Positions 38,036 through 45,624 are shown, counted from the first letter of the stretch. The stretch is DNA of 64,000 nucleotides from an uncultured Clostridia bacterium (GCA_934233745.1 CAKQGN010000004.1:108681-172680), one strand, 5' to 3'. Notes: a model not told the origin generated them from the letters alone. Made by a program: numbers and translations.

Positions 38036-38332
38036 TCAAACGGCGCTGAGGCAACGGCAACACGCAGTTGCGTATTGCCGAGAGCCTCGCTTGTTCTCAC
38101 AATCACTACCGCGCAACCACTCTTCACTCTCAAAACGAGAGAGACAAAAACTCAAACCCCAATTCCGTGCGAGTGCTTGCTTGGTGTTGGCGTGCTCTGC
38201 ACGCAAGTGGAATATTCCAAATCTTCCATTTGTCATTCCGAGCGACAGCGCGGGAATCCCCAAAGTGGCGATTGCCACTTTGGGTGTTTGTTCTTCCTCT
38301 ACAAGAGTTGAGCGTTTAGCACTCTAAATACA
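38036..38332. repeat. Repeat-rich intergenic stretch with REP-like palindromes
   Basis: No credible gene. It holds imperfect palindromes (for example CAAAGTGGC / GCCACTTTG at about 38262-38284) and a 'TGTCATTCCGAGCGACAGCG' unit (from about 38232) of the kind found as dispersed palindromic repeats in many bacteria. Short frames here do not look protein-like. Confidence 0.6.
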
Positions 38333-38608
38333 ACTTCCCCCTTCCTCACGTGTTTCCCCAACCGCCGTTCCCCCTTAAAAGGGAACCCACGGCGTCCGCT
38401 CCGCGTGGGGGACACACTCAGCACTCGCATAAATAGGGACAATGCTTTCATTATGCCACTTCGCCTGCGTGGCGGCTACGCAACAGAATGCCACGCATTC
38501 TCGTACTATCCGTCAAGCTCGGCGTTCGCTATCTCGCCGCCGTTGCGGCTCGTGTTCCGTCTCTGAAGTTGCACATTCCGTGTATAATAACGCTTCGAAT
38601 AAGTTTTC
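38333..38608. repeat. Long interspersed repeat, copy 1
   Basis: About 275 bp that recurs in inverted orientation at 39695-39966 and, for its inner part, at 62861-63045. Shared landmarks are the CTTCCTCACGTGTTTCCCC end, the CCACGCGGAG-type block, TTATGCCAC, and GAATGTGC near the other end. No transposase is inside, so it looks like a non-autonomous element (MITE-like) or a REP cluster. Confidence 0.75.
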
Positions 38609-38619
38609 GTTTATCCGCA

Positions 38620-38838
38620 ATCCAAACATTGTTTGGATATCATCGCACACAGTGCGATATCACCGTGCAACACACGATATCATCACGAAGTGATATCATT
38701 TTTTCCGCAACTGCAACAAAGTTGCAATATCACTTGCGCAAAGCGCAAATATCACTGTTGCCAACGGCAACAATATCACGCACGCTTTGCGTGCATATCA
38801 CTGCTCCGCAGGAGTAATATCACTGCGGCAACGCCGCA
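38620..38838. repeat. Tandem array of ten short hairpins with constant linkers, copy 1
   Basis: Ten consecutive palindromes of 9-19 bp (arms 4-8 nt, loops usually 3 nt), each different in sequence, are mostly joined by the 7-bp linker ATATCAC or ATATCAT. Examples: TTGCGC-AAA-GCGCAA (38734-38748), TGTTGCC-AAC-GGCAACA (38756-38772), GCACGC-TTT-GCGTGC (38780-38794), TGCGGC-AAC-GCCGCA (38824-38838). The period is 22-24 bp. Linkers are constant and hairpins variable but self-complementary, so it is not a CRISPR. Related copies are at 41082-41171 and 62643-62724. Confidence 0.85.
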
Positions 38839-38907
38839 CCACTATTGTGCCTCATCCCCGTCTACACTACAACAAATTGTATTTCGACAAAATTTTTGCA
38901 TTTACGC

Positions 38908-38936
38908 TTGAAATCGCAGCGTTTTCAATGTAATAT
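38908..38936 (+). promoter_or_regulatory. Sigma-A promoter of DUF4364 gene
   Basis: TTGAAA (38908-38913), 17-bp spacer, TAATAT (38931-38936) on the plus strand, 67 bp before the ATG. Confidence 0.65.
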
Positions 38937-39003
38937 TGAGTATCGCATCCGCATTGCATAAAATGTGCAAGCAAAAGCGGATTTTGCATTTTTTCGAGGA
39001 ATC

Positions 39004-39549
39004 ATGGAATACGTACAAGACGGTCTCGGCTCAAATCAAACTCTTGACAGCAAGGTGCAAAAACTTGTCATCCTTTTCGTATTCGACAAAATGGCGATTC
39101 CGCTTGCCGAAACAACGCTTCTCGACATCTGCTCGTCCGACAACAACTGGCTGACGTATATGGAGTGCAAACAGTATTTGGCGGAGCTTTTGGACACCAA
39201 CCTCGTCTACCGCGTTCCCAAAAGCGACATGTTGGGCATCACGCAGGACGGCGTGAGTTGTTTGTCGCTGTTCTTCACAAAAATTCCGTCGTCTATCCGT
39301 GACGAAATCGTGGAGTATGCGCGCGAAAACCGTATGCGTTTCAAAAAACGCCAATCGTATTTTTGCGACTATTCAAAAAACGCCGACGGCACTTATACCG
39401 TGATTATGCGCATCAACAACGACATCACCACACTTATGGAACTCAAACTGGTCGTCGCCAATCGCCAACTTGCAAAATACCTCTACAAGAGTTGGGTTGA
39501 CAAGGCTTCGACCACGTACTCTCTCATCTACGACAACTTGATAGAATAA
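39004..39549 (+). CDS. DUF4364 family winged-helix protein
   Basis: A 181-residue cytoplasmic protein matching the DUF4364 family of Clostridia: N-terminal helix-turn-helix-like half (SKVQKLVILFVFDKMAIPLAETTLLDIC ... YLAELLDTNLVYRV) and a C-terminal half containing DEIVEYARENRMRFKKRQSYFCDY. Members are predicted transcription regulators but targets are unknown. The start MEYVQDG at 39004 follows GAGGAATC; the frame from 38965 has no ribosome-binding site. The gene lies between two long inverted repeats. Confidence 0.88.
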   Translation: MEYVQDGLGSNQTLDSKVQKLVILFVFDKMAIPLAETTLLDICSSDNNWLTYMECKQYLAELLDTNLVYRVPKSDMLGITQDGVSCLSLFFTKIPSSIRDEIVEYARENRMRFKKRQSYFCDYSKNADGTYTVIMRINNDITTLMELKLVVANRQLAKYLYKSWVDKASTTYSLIYDNLIE

Positions 39550-39572
39550 GAGTGCGCCAAAGCGCGCCTAAC

Positions 39573-39660
39573 TTTGTCAGAGGCATCCGTCTGACAACTC
39601 ATTTACGATCGGTAAATTAGGGTTGCCATTCGGATGCTTCTTTCTCGTTATGCATCGTTT
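39573..39660. other. Nested inverted repeats after DUF4364
   Basis: TTGTCAGA / TCTGACAA (39573-39597) forms one hairpin, and GCATCCG (in its loop) can instead pair with CGGATGC further on, followed by TTCTTTCT. The alternatives are mutually exclusive. It may be the DUF4364 terminator, though the T-run is imperfect. Confidence 0.4.
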
Positions 39661-39694
39661 TGGCACACTCTTACAGGCCTAACCTGTTTTCACA

Positions 39695-39966
39695 AAACTT
39701 ATTGAAGCGTTCTTATACACGGAATGTGCCTGTTCGAAGACGGAATTGGAGTCGCAAGGCGACGACCGTAGCGAGCGCCGAGCTTGCCGGTTGTACCGTC
39801 CGACTGCGCCATGTTGTTGCGTAGCCGGCGCAAAAAGGACGGTGGCATAATGAGAGAAATGCCCCTATCTATGCGAGAGCCGAGTGTGTCCCCACGCGGA
39901 GCGTACGCCGTGGGTTCCCTTTCAAGGGGGAACGGCGGTTGGGGAAACACGTGAGGAAGGGGGAAA
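39695..39966. repeat. Long interspersed repeat, copy 2 (inverted)
   Basis: Reverse-oriented partner of 38333-38608, matching from the TTATACACGGAATGTGC end to the GTGAGGAAGGGGG end. Its middle (39740-39830) has diverged. Together the two copies flank the hairpin array and DUF4364 (about 1.1 kb). Confidence 0.75.
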
Positions 39967-40028
39967 TTCAATTCAAAGTATGCGTTCTCACTCTTATAGA
40001 ATGCAAAAGCATTCACTTCTCATTCAAC

Positions 40029-40081
40029 ACAAAAACAACGCTTTATCTATGCAAAACGCAATGATAAAGCGTTGTTTTTGT
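40029..40081 (-). terminator. Long-stem terminator of riboflavin transporter gene
   Basis: A perfect stem of about 19 bp (ACAAAAACAACGCTTTATC and its complement) around a 15-nt loop, 28 nt after the stop on the minus strand, with T-rich 3' arm. The long stem could also stabilise the mRNA end. Confidence 0.7.
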
Positions 40082-40108
40082 CATTTGTAGCAAATATTTG
40101 TTTTTTGA

Positions 40109-40750
40109 TTATTCTTCTCGATCGTCTTTTTCGTCGGTGTTTTCATCGCAAGAAGCCGCTGTCGAATCGCTAGGTTTTTCAGCGACTTTTTTCAGCACGA
40201 GTTGCGTTTTAGAGCGCATCTTTTCAAGGCGCGCGGCGTACAAAACAAGCACCGCTATTATAGTTGACACAACCGCCTGCAAAACGTTTTTCGGAAGCGA
40301 GGTCAACGCCGATTCGGGCGTGCCGTACATAAACGCTTTGCATATGTAATACCCCACCGCCATAAGCATTGTGCATACTATGCACGTCAGCGCCGCAAAC
40401 ACGATTTTTAGAGCGACGTCGCGTTTTGAGGGATTCTCTTTTTTGTCAAACCACTTGTAAATGAGCGTGAACGCTATGCCTGCAAGCAAGCCTTCGATTG
40501 CCTTGATGACAAGCGTATAAAGCATTGTCACGGGGTATGTGGTAAGGTCGGCGAGGAATGCGCCCAAGCCGCCCGCAATCATTGCCGTAATCGGATTGAA
40601 AAGCGCGGCGGTTATCAATATCGCACCGTCGCCGATGTTGAAATTTGCAACCGGCGTAGACACTCCTATGAGCGTTGCAACGTATACGATTGCTGTCATC
40701 ATGCCTGTGTAGGCAATAAATTTGATTGTGAATTTTCCTTGTTTTTTCAT
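40109..40750 (-). CDS. ribU: ECF transporter S component, riboflavin (RibU-like)
   Basis: A 213-residue membrane S component with about six helices. The block FNIGDGAILITAALFNPITAMIAGGLGAFLADL and VIKAIEGLLAG match the ECF riboflavin-type S-component family. The FMN riboswitch directly upstream fixes the substrate as riboflavin or FMN. A charged C-terminal tail of about 40 residues (SKTQLVLKKVAEKPSDST...) extends past the usual length. The energising EcfA/A'/T genes are not in this window. The ribosome-binding site GGAG lies in the 3' arm of the terminator hairpin. Confidence 0.9.
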   Translation of the reverse strand: MKKQGKFTIKFIAYTGMMTAIVYVATLIGVSTPVANFNIGDGAILITAALFNPITAMIAGGLGAFLADLTTYPVTMLYTLVIKAIEGLLAGIAFTLIYKWFDKKENPSKRDVALKIVFAALTCIVCTMLMAVGYYICKAFMYGTPESALTSLPKNVLQAVVSTIIAVLVLYAARLEKMRSKTQLVLKKVAEKPSDSTAASCDENTDEKDDREE

Positions 40751-40777
40751 AAAAAAATCTCCGTTTTTTTGCGGAGA
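40751..40777 (-). terminator. Riboswitch expression-platform terminator
   Basis: Minus strand: stem TCTCCG / CGGAGA, loop with seven A, then seven T directly against the ribU ATG. The 3' arm carries the Shine-Dalgarno GGAG, so the hairpin would block both transcription and translation when FMN binds. Confidence 0.75.
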
Positions 40778-40807
40778 AGGACGTGCAGACTTCTTGCCTG
40801 CGCACTA

Positions 40808-40927
40808 CTCCTTCCCAGTCTGACTTTACAGGCGGTTGCGGAATCTCACCGCATCGGCTGTTGGGGCTGTTGGACTTGTCCGTTCAAGACGGCATCACCA
40901 CCGGTTGGGATAAACCCACCCAAGAAA
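40808..40927 (-). ncRNA. FMN riboswitch (RFN element)
   Basis: The minus-strand leader contains the RFN landmarks in order: GGGTTTATCCCAACCGGTGG, a CCGTC/GACGG-type arm, GCGGTGAGATTCCGCAACCG, TGTAAAGTC and GACTGGGAAGGAG, with the outer P1 helix formed between TTTCTT and AAGGAG. It regulates the riboflavin transporter that follows. Spacing and conserved cores fit; the covariance score was not computed. Confidence 0.9.
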
Positions 40928-40945
40928 TAGATTTGCTACATTTAT

Positions 40946-40974
40946 ATTCTATGGCGGTAGCCGTACAAAGTCAA
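40946..40974 (-). promoter_or_regulatory. Sigma-A promoter of FMN riboswitch-ribU
   Basis: TTGACT (40969-40974), 17-bp spacer, TAGAAT (40946-40951) on the minus strand; transcription would start about 10 nt before the aptamer. Confidence 0.75.
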
Positions 40975-41081
40975 CGACAAACCGCCCAAAATAAACGACA
41001 CAATTTATATTTTGTATGTTTTCGTACTTTCGCACAGTGCCTCATTGGCGTCCGTTCGGGTGTGGGTGTCCCACCCACAAC

Positions 41082-41171
41082 TGCAACAAAGTTGCAATAT
41101 CACTTGCGCAAAGCGCAAATATCACTGTTGCCACGGGCAACAATATCACGCACGCTTTGCGTGCATATCAC
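41082..41171. repeat. Hairpin array, copy 2 (four units)
   Basis: Four hairpins identical in order to units 5-8 of the array at 38620-38838, with the same ATATCAC linkers. The only change is the loop of TGTTGCC-ACG-GGCAACA (AAC in copy 1), arms intact. The last linker (41165-41171) provides the TGA stop of the fumarase beta gene. Just before it, 41053-41080 matches part of the repeat near 62831-62860. Confidence 0.85.
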
Positions 41172-41692
41172 CTTGCCCTATACACGCTTTCTCCTCTGCT
41201 GTCAATTGCCACGACGCACGGAAAATCCTCCACTTCAAACTCGTGTATCGACTCTGTGCCGAGATCGCGATAAGCAAGCACTTTCGAGCTTTTGATTTTG
41301 CTTGCGTACAATGCGCCCGCACCGCCGATTGCGGCAAGATACACGCCGCCGTTACGTTTTATCGCATCGTATACATCCTCGTTTCTGTCACCCTTGCCAA
41401 TGGTTGCAACCACGCCCTCGTCATACAATAGGGGCGCGTATGCGTCCATACGCATAGAGGTGGTAGGCCCTGCCGACAGCACTTTGCCGTCCTTTTCGCA
41501 CGGGCCGACATAGTAGATCGCCTGTCCCTTTATCTCGACGGGCAGAGGTTTGCCCTCGCCTATCGCTTCAAATATGCGCTTGTGCGCCGCGTCCCTGCCC
41601 GTGAGCAGTTTGCCCGTGATATATACTATGTCGCCGACGCGAAGTCCGGCGATTTGGGCTTTGTCAAGAGGCGTATTCAATCTATATTCCAT
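41168..41692 (-). CDS. Fe-S fumarate hydratase beta subunit
   Basis: A 174-residue subunit of the two-part class-I fumarase (fumarate to malate). RVGDIVYITGKLLTGRDAAHKRI, YYVGPCE, GPTTSMRMDAYAP and KGDRNEDVYDAIKRNGGVYLAAIGGAGAL are family blocks. It follows the alpha gene by 7 nt with a TGAGGT site. The stop codon is inside a repeat-array linker, so the extreme C-terminus (ESVYRAR) may have been reshaped by the insertion. L(+)-tartrate dehydratase beta is the close alternative. Confidence 0.92.
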   Translation of the reverse strand: MEYRLNTPLDKAQIAGLRVGDIVYITGKLLTGRDAAHKRIFEAIGEGKPLPVEIKGQAIYYVGPCEKDGKVLSAGPTTSMRMDAYAPLLYDEGVVATIGKGDRNEDVYDAIKRNGGVYLAAIGGAGALYASKIKSSKVLAYRDLGTESIHEFEVEDFPCVVAIDSRGESVYRAR

Positions 41693-41699
41693 ATTTACC

Positions 41700-42536
41700 T
41701 CACAATATCACGCTCGATTTGCGCATAGCATTGCACTGAATATTGACCGCAACCGGGAGCGCGGCGATATGAGTCGGAAATTTGCCTATATGCACCGCAA
41801 GCGCAGTCGTGTCTCCGCCAAAGCCTTGCGCACCGATTCCGAGTGCGTTTATTCTGTCAAGCACTTCCTTTTCCATATAGGCAATGGTATCGTCGTCGGA
41901 CGGCGCGCCCACTTCTCGCAGAAGTTGTTCTTTTGCAACTTCCATCGCCTTTTCTGCCGTGCCGCCTATACCCACGCCCACGATTACGGGCGGACAAGGA
42001 TTTGCACCTGCGTCTTTCACCGCTTGTACAATGCAATCTTTCACTCCGTCCAATCCTTGAGAGGGTTTGAGCATAAAAAGCCTCGACATATTCTCGCTGC
42101 CGAATCCCTTTGGCAAAAATGTAATTTCGAGGTTTTGACCGAGCGCAAGCTCGATATGCACGATTGCGGGCGTATTGTCGCCGGTGTTCTTCCTCGTTAT
42201 CGGGTCAAGCACGCTTGCGCGGTAGCCGTTTTTTGCATATCCGACTCTGACGCCCTCGTCGATTGCTTCCGTAAGAAGTCCGCCCTCTATGTGCACGTCC
42301 TGCCCCAGCCGCACAAAAAACACCGCCATACCCGTGTCCTGACACACGGCAAGCCCTTTTTCTTTTGCCAGAGCGGCATTGTCCAAAAGAATATCGATTG
42401 CGTTTTTTGCATTTTGATTGCTCTCTTTTTCGAGTGCGGATTGCATCGCGCTTATGCACGATGGCGTGACGGCACTGCATGCAGTGACAAGTTGTTCGAT
42501 TGCGGTTGCGACTTGGCTGTAAGTTATCGTTTTCAT
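41700..42536 (-). CDS. Fe-S fumarate hydratase alpha subunit
   Basis: A 278-residue subunit carrying the [4Fe-4S] cluster ligands (CQDTGMAVFFVRLGQDVHIEGG, then CPPVIVGVGIGGTAEKAM). The ATG at 42536 fits the family N-terminus and lies exactly 6 nt after a consensus -10, so the transcript is probably leaderless; the GAGG one base before the ATG is too close to work. Forms an operon with the beta subunit and is divergent from malic enzyme. Confidence 0.92.
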   Translation of the reverse strand: MKTITYSQVATAIEQLVTACSAVTPSCISAMQSALEKESNQNAKNAIDILLDNAALAKEKGLAVCQDTGMAVFFVRLGQDVHIEGGLLTEAIDEGVRVGYAKNGYRASVLDPITRKNTGDNTPAIVHIELALGQNLEITFLPKGFGSENMSRLFMLKPSQGLDGVKDCIVQAVKDAGANPCPPVIVGVGIGGTAEKAMEVAKEQLLREVGAPSDDDTIAYMEKEVLDRINALGIGAQGFGGDTTALAVHIGKFPTHIAALPVAVNIQCNAMRKSSVIL

Positions 42537-42542
42537 GCCTCG

Positions 42543-42571
42543 ATTATACCTTAATCGGTTTACAAATTCAA
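42543..42571 (-). promoter_or_regulatory. Sigma-A promoter of fumarase operon, leaderless spacing
   Basis: TTGAAT (42566-42571), 17-bp spacer, consensus TATAAT (42543-42548) on the minus strand; the next 6 nt lead to the ATG at 42536, which would be the +1 base. Confidence 0.75.
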
Positions 42572-42616
42572 GGCATTTGATGTAAACTGATTTTATCAAA
42601 CAGAACGGAGATTTTT

Positions 42617-43783
42617 ATGAACTATTCCGAGGAATCTTTGAAAAAACACTATGAATGGAAAGGCAAGCTCGAAATCGTTTCAAGAGCGAAAGTGGAAAAC
42701 AAGCAGGATTTGTCGCTTGCCTACACGCCGGGAGTTGCCGCGCCCTGTCTTGCAATCAAAGACAACAAGGATTTGTCCTACTCTCTGACAAGACGTTGGA
42801 ATACGGTTGCCGTCATCACCGACGGTAGCGCGGTTTTGGGACTCGGCAACATAGGCCCCGAGGCAGGTATGCCCGTTATGGAAGGCAAGTGCGTGCTTTT
42901 TCACGAGTTTGCCGGAATAGACGCAATCCCCATATGTATAAAATCTCAAAACGTCGATGAAATCGTGTCTACAATCTACAATATCAGTTCGAGTTTCGGA
43001 GGTATAAATCTTGAAGATATAGCCGCGCCTCGTTGCTTCGAAGTGGAGAAAAAACTCAAACGACTTTGCGACATTCCCGTCTTTCACGACGACCAGCACG
43101 GCACGGCAATAGTCCTTGCAGCTGCGCTCAAAAACGCACTTAAAGTTGTCAAAAAGGATATATCAACTGCCCGTTTGGTTATAAACGGCGCAGGAAGCGC
43201 AGGTATTGCGATTGCAAACTTCTTGCTGTCGCTCGGCGCAAAAGACCTTGTTGTGTGCGACAGACTCGGCATAATCGATGAAAGCGACAACTTCAACTTT
43301 GCACAAAACGAACTCGCAAAACACACAAATCCAAGAGGCATAAAAGGCACGCTTGCCGATGCCGTAAAAGATGCCGACGCTTTTATCGGAGTGAGCGCAA
43401 AAGACGTACTTTCACAAGACATGGTACGCTCTATGGCAACCGATCCCATTGTCTTTGCGATGGCAAATCCCAACCCCGAAATCAATCCCGAACTTGCCCT
43501 AGAAGCAGGTGCCAAAATAGTGGCAACCGGCAGAAGCGACTTGCCGAATCAAATCAACAACGTGCTTGCTTTCCCCGGCATTTTCAGAGGTGCGCTCGAC
43601 GCAAGAGCAACCGACATCAACGAGCAAATGAAAATTGCCGCATCCGATGCGCTTGCCTCTCTCATCGACAACCCGAACGAAACATATATAATTCCCGAAC
43701 CGTTTGACAAGCGAGTCGTTCAAGCGGTCGCAAAAGCCGTAAAAGATGCCGCCATTGCAAGCGGAGTGGCAAAAATCGGATAA
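42617..43783 (+). CDS. Malic enzyme, NAD-dependent type
   Basis: A 388-residue oxidative decarboxylase of malate to pyruvate. The short bacterial form lacking a phosphotransacetylase domain: AYTPGVAAPC, the metal-site FHEFAGIDAIPICI and FHDDQHGTA, and the dinucleotide loop GAGSAGIAIANFLLSLGA followed by VVCDRLG (acidic end, favouring NAD). GGAG precedes the ATG. Divergent from fumarase with 80 bp between them, so fumarate to malate to pyruvate is served by one locus. Confidence 0.93.
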   Translation: MNYSEESLKKHYEWKGKLEIVSRAKVENKQDLSLAYTPGVAAPCLAIKDNKDLSYSLTRRWNTVAVITDGSAVLGLGNIGPEAGMPVMEGKCVLFHEFAGIDAIPICIKSQNVDEIVSTIYNISSSFGGINLEDIAAPRCFEVEKKLKRLCDIPVFHDDQHGTAIVLAAALKNALKVVKKDISTARLVINGAGSAGIAIANFLLSLGAKDLVVCDRLGIIDESDNFNFAQNELAKHTNPRGIKGTLADAVKDADAFIGVSAKDVLSQDMVRSMATDPIVFAMANPNPEINPELALEAGAKIVATGRSDLPNQINNVLAFPGIFRGALDARATDINEQMKIAASDALASLIDNPNETYIIPEPFDKRVVQAVAKAVKDAAIASGVAKIG

Positions 43784-43862
43784 TTTCATTGTTGCGGTTT
43801 CAACGGAACAATATACAAAATTCAATCTGAATCGATTGCTTTTTTTGGGCGAAAAAACAATT

Positions 43863-43890
43863 AAAAACACGCAAAATTGCGTGTTTTTTT
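43863..43890 (+). terminator. Terminator after malic enzyme
   Basis: Stem AAAAACACGC / GCGTGTTTTT with a 6-nt loop and T-run, about 80 nt after the stop. Confidence 0.8.
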
Positions 43891-43922
43891 GCGATTTTTG
43901 CATATTTTCTTCTATTGAACAA

Positions 43923-43934
43923 TAAACTTTCATC
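43923..43934 (+). promoter_or_regulatory. Possible -10 of YkvI-like gene, 6 nt from GTG
   Basis: TAAACT (43923-43928) is 6 nt upstream of the GTG at 43935; TTGCAT lies 19 bp further up. Weak boxes, but the same -10 to start spacing as fumarase, queH and plsC-like genes. Confidence 0.35.
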
Positions 43935-45098
43935 GTGAAAAAATCATTCAAAACCGCAGCGTTATACGTTGGTACGGCAATCGGCGCAGGTTTTTCTTCC
44001 GGACGCGAAATTGCGCTTTTCTTCGGCAAATCGTCACCGCTGAACGTGGCGATTTCGTCGGTATTTATGTCGCTTATTTGCGCTTTGTTTCTTATTGCGG
44101 GAAAAAAAGGGCTTATGCCGAAAGGCAAAACAGTAAACGCAGGGATATTCTTTGCGGCAAGCGTTTCTCTTTGCGCTATGCTTGCGGGCGGTGATTTTAT
44201 CATGCAATCCATGACAGGTGTTCCCCTTGCATTCGGTCTTGCAATGACAATACTCGGCGGAGTAGTCGTTGTGTTGGGCATTGAAAAAATACGCTTGCTC
44301 AACAGCGTTGTCGTTCCCCTTATCGTGCTTTGCATAGCTCTTGTTTTTTTCAAACTTCCGTCCGGCGAATCTTCTTTGCCGTTTTCTCTTTCAAAGCCCG
44401 TTCTGTATAGCGGATTGGACGTGCTTCTCGGCGGCGTCATCATATCCGAAGAAGGCGAAAACCTGAGCTATAAAGAAATCTTTTTGAGCTGCATTATGAT
44501 ATGCGCTTTTTTGTTTGGAATGTTGTTTATGCTTCAAACGGTGGTTTTATCCGACAAAAACGACAGTTTAATGCCAGTTTTGGCAATTTCCGAGCAATTA
44601 CATCTCAAATTTGCATGCGGCGTCTTGATTGCCGGCGCGATTTTCACAACGCTTGTGTCCTCTCTGAAAATCGTAAGCGACAGGGTGTCGGCATGTCTTT
44701 TGAGCAGTGCAAAACTTCATTCTTTGGGAGATGAAAAACACAAGGCGTTCATTGTTTTCTTTTGCCTTTTGATTGCGTATCCGTTGAGCTTTTTCGGCTT
44801 TGGCAATATCGTGGATACACTCTACCCCGTCAACAGCATATTGGGCGTTATACTCTTTGCAATCGTTGTCGCAAGACTTATCGTACACTCGATTCAGAGT
44901 ATGAAAAACAAAAAGAAAAGCACGCCGTCGGGCGTGCAAAAAGACTTGACTTGTTCTTTTAGTCGCAATGATGACAATCACACTCGTCATCGTCACAGTC
45001 ATGGTGATGACATTCGCAATCATCATCGCAATCGCACTCGTCGTCGCAATCACAATCGTCATCGCAATCATCGTCGCAATGTGTGTGATTTTGCTTGA
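43935..45098 (+). CDS. YkvI-like membrane transporter with antisense-derived tail
   Basis: A 387-residue protein. Residues 1-about 325 are a YkvI-type (APC/LeuT-fold) transporter with about nine or ten helices, starting KKSFKTAALYVGTAIGAGFSSGREIALFFG; the substrate is unknown. The final helix is followed by KNKKKSTPSG and a 55-residue Arg/His/Asn-rich tail that is the antisense of the Cys/Asp/His tail of the convergent gene. No stop occurs earlier, so the tail is a real reading-frame extension but probably has no selected function. GTG start, no Shine-Dalgarno. Confidence 0.8.
   Translation: MKKSFKTAALYVGTAIGAGFSSGREIALFFGKSSPLNVAISSVFMSLICALFLIAGKKGLMPKGKTVNAGIFFAASVSLCAMLAGGDFIMQSMTGVPLAFGLAMTILGGVVVVLGIEKIRLLNSVVVPLIVLCIALVFFKLPSGESSLPFSLSKPVLYSGLDVLLGGVIISEEGENLSYKEIFLSCIMICAFLFGMLFMLQTVVLSDKNDSLMPVLAISEQLHLKFACGVLIAGAIFTTLVSSLKIVSDRVSACLLSSAKLHSLGDEKHKAFIVFFCLLIAYPLSFFGFGNIVDTLYPVNSILGVILFAIVVARLIVHSIQSMKNKKKSTPSGVQKDLTCSFSRNDDNHTRHRHSHGDDIRNHHRNRTRRRNHNRHRNHRRNVCDFA
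44907..44937 (-). terminator. Terminator of the convergent minus operon inside the YkvI-like gene
   Basis: Stem GCACGCC / GGCGTGC with a 4-nt loop; on the minus strand it is followed by TTTTCTTTTTG, about 20 nt after the Cys/Asp/His-tail gene stop. It lies within the plus-strand coding frame. Confidence 0.75.
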
Positions 45099-45624
45099 AG
45101 TAGTCCTCAAACGGTGATTTTCTGCTTTCGTCATCGCTTTCGTCCAATCCTTTGAGAAAACGGTAAAACGGGTCGTCTGAAAAATCCTGCTTCAAATCGA
45201 AATCCCCTCCCAGTTCCTCAACGGCGTTTCGCAATTCCATATACTCATTGTAATTCGGCTCGTAATTCTCGCAAAACGTTTTGAGAACCTCTACGCCTTG
45301 CTCGTCGCCGTAAGAGCCTATCAGCCTTGCAAAAAGCGCGACGTCCTCGCCTTTGTAAAGATAACTGACAAGTCCCATAAATATGGCTTTGTTAGCTTTG
45401 TATTCGGCAAGGATTTCCATGAGCATTTTGCCTGTTTCGCCTTCGAGAGTATAGATTTTGTCTATCATTTTATCAAGCACAGGCTCGCAATCTTCCATGA
45501 GATACTCATACGCATCCAGCCTTTGATGATAGGGCAAATCCTCGTTCAAAAGAACGTCGAGCATCTTTTGCATTTCTTCTTTTGTTTTGACGTCGGACGT
45601 CGGGGTTTCGTTATTCTCTTGCAT
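44959..45624 (-). CDS. Unknown protein with Cys/Asp/His metal-binding-like tail
   Basis: A 221-residue soluble protein. Residues 1-about 165 are helical and acidic (HEAT-like feel: YHQRLDAYEYLMEDCEPVLDKMIDKIY), and the last about 40 residues hold 12 cysteines, 6 histidines and many aspartates (DCDCDDECDCDDDCECHHHD). Such tails bind metal ions, but no known metallochaperone matches. The tail is coded by TCATCGCAA-type short repeats that could expand or shrink. The ATG at 45624 overlaps the TPR gene stop by 14 nt; third gene of its operon. Confidence 0.75.
   Translation of the reverse strand: MQENNETPTSDVKTKEEMQKMLDVLLNEDLPYHQRLDAYEYLMEDCEPVLDKMIDKIYTLEGETGKMLMEILAEYKANKAIFMGLVSYLYKGEDVALFARLIGSYGDEQGVEVLKTFCENYEPNYNEYMELRNAVEELGGDFDLKQDFSDDPFYRFLKGLDESDDESRKSPFEDYFKQNHTHCDDDCDDDCDCDDECDCDDDCECHHHDCDDDECDCHHCD

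Noticed and set aside
38620..38838. CRISPR array
   Set aside because: The constant element is only 7 bp and the variable parts are self-complementary hairpins; no cas gene is in the window.
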